From [Empedobacter] haloabium (GTDB taxonomy: Bacteria; Pseudomonadota; Gammaproteobacteria; Burkholderiales; Burkholderiaceae_D), in contig CP136508.1 of NCBI GenBank assembly GCA_008011715.2, positions 930,001 to 994,000 on the forward strand: a DNA stretch of 64,000 nt. The letters run 5' to 3'. Under the pieces are notes generated by a model. The model saw only the letters and a list, made by a program, of their open reading frames with translations. It did not search any database and was not told the DNA's origin. Made by a program: the position numbers and the translations under genes. Shown here in pieces: positions 63,780 through 64,000 of this stretch. The first letter of the stretch is position 1; every line of letters starts with the position of its first letter.

Positions 63780-64000
63780 ACGACTGGCTGACGGCGACCG
63801 CCGGGCCGGCGGTGCTGGTCACGGTCGCGCGGGTGGAAGGGTCCAGCCCGCGCGCGACCGGCACCAAGATGCTGGTGACGGCGCGCAGCCAGCTGGACAC
63901 CATCGGCGGTGGCCACCTGGAACTGAAAGCGGTCGAGATCGCGCGGGGCATGCTGGCGCGCGCCGACGCGTCCGTGCAGTACGAGCGCTTTCCGCTCGGT
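63776..64000 (+). CDS. xdhC: XdhC-like molybdenum cofactor maturation/insertion protein (partial, N-terminal)
   Basis: The first 75 codons are present; the gene runs off the window. It begins MNDWLTATAGPAVLVTVARV, and then EGSSPRATGTKMLVTA and DTIGGGHLELKAVEIA give the XdhC N-terminal pattern (with the GGGxLE motif). XdhC sulfurates and inserts the molybdopterin cofactor into XdhB. It overlaps xdhB by four bases (ATGA). Confidence 0.88.
   Translation, partial: MNDWLTATAGPAVLVTVARVEGSSPRATGTKMLVTARSQLDTIGGGHLELKAVEIARGMLARADASVQYERFPLG

Overview
The window reads as a chromosomal segment of a GC-rich betaproteobacterium of the order Burkholderiales, most likely family Oxalobacteraceae (Massilia, Duganella or a relative). 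The call rests on the order of its housekeeping genes (lpxC, dciA, secA; argJ, DUF815 ATPase, mutT; yacG, zapD, coaE, pilD, pilC, pilB, CorC-type protein) and on hairpin repeats with a GACAGGCACC core. It is inference from gene content; no 16S rRNA or tRNA gene is present.

Layout. (1) 1-4740: end of a DMT-family permease, lpxC (with a one-base frameshift), dciA on the minus strand, secA. (2) 4.97-12.4 kb: a chemoreceptor, a lipoprotein of the serine beta-lactamase fold, and a minus-strand array of two porin plus mini-periplasmic-binding-protein pairs and a third lone mini-protein, each followed by a near-identical terminator. (3) 12.7-15.2 kb: argJ, DUF815 ATPase, mutT, tightly coupled. (4) 15.3-39.05 kb: a biosynthetic cluster of about 24 kb. 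(5) 39.1-41.7 kb: yacG, zapD, coaE, pilD on minus. (6) 41.8-48.8 kb: a sucrose-use locus on plus (suxR, suxA, suxB, suxC) that separates pilD from pilC and pilB. (7) 48.8-53.1 kb: pilC, pilB and a CorC/CNNM-type membrane protein on minus. (8) 53.5-56.2 kb: AraC regulator, orphan NuoB-like protein, M20 peptidase. (9) 56.2-64 kb: purine catabolism (uraH on minus; esterase, puuE, GNAT, xdhA, xdhB and the start of xdhC on plus).

The main discovery candidate is region 4. A type II, aryl-polyene-like set (chain-length-factor-like protein, ACP, AMP ligase, two hotdog dehydratases, KS, KR) lies with an MIO-type aromatic ammonia-lyase or aminomutase. It is followed by an AT-less NRPS/PKS line: A-PCP with a valine-like code, a transglutaminase-fold protein with a Cys-His-Asp triad, KS-CP-TE, KS-CP-C, and an A-PCP with a glycine-like code. 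The parts list parallels the andrimid/moiramide line, where the transglutaminase homologue AdmF forms an amide, AdmH is an MIO aminomutase, and Val and Gly are used. My inferred product is an (aryl)polyenoyl-Val-C2-Gly-C2 chain released as a pyrrolidinedione or tetramate-like ring. NTF2-like, Dabb, secreted cupin and two flavin-monooxygenase proteins, a MATE exporter, an EntD-type PPTase and a LuxR-family receptor complete the set. A 20-bp sequence very close to the classical lux box lies in the divergent promoter at the left end, so quorum control is likely. No LuxI is seen in the window. The glycine A domain is broken by a frameshift inside a (CG)7 tract.

Three accessory blocks thus appear to be inserted in an otherwise conserved backbone, with palindromic repeats at several junctions. 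Two coding frames are interrupted (lpxC and the Gly A-PCP gene), both in simple-sequence tracts; sequencing error must be excluded before biology is read into either.
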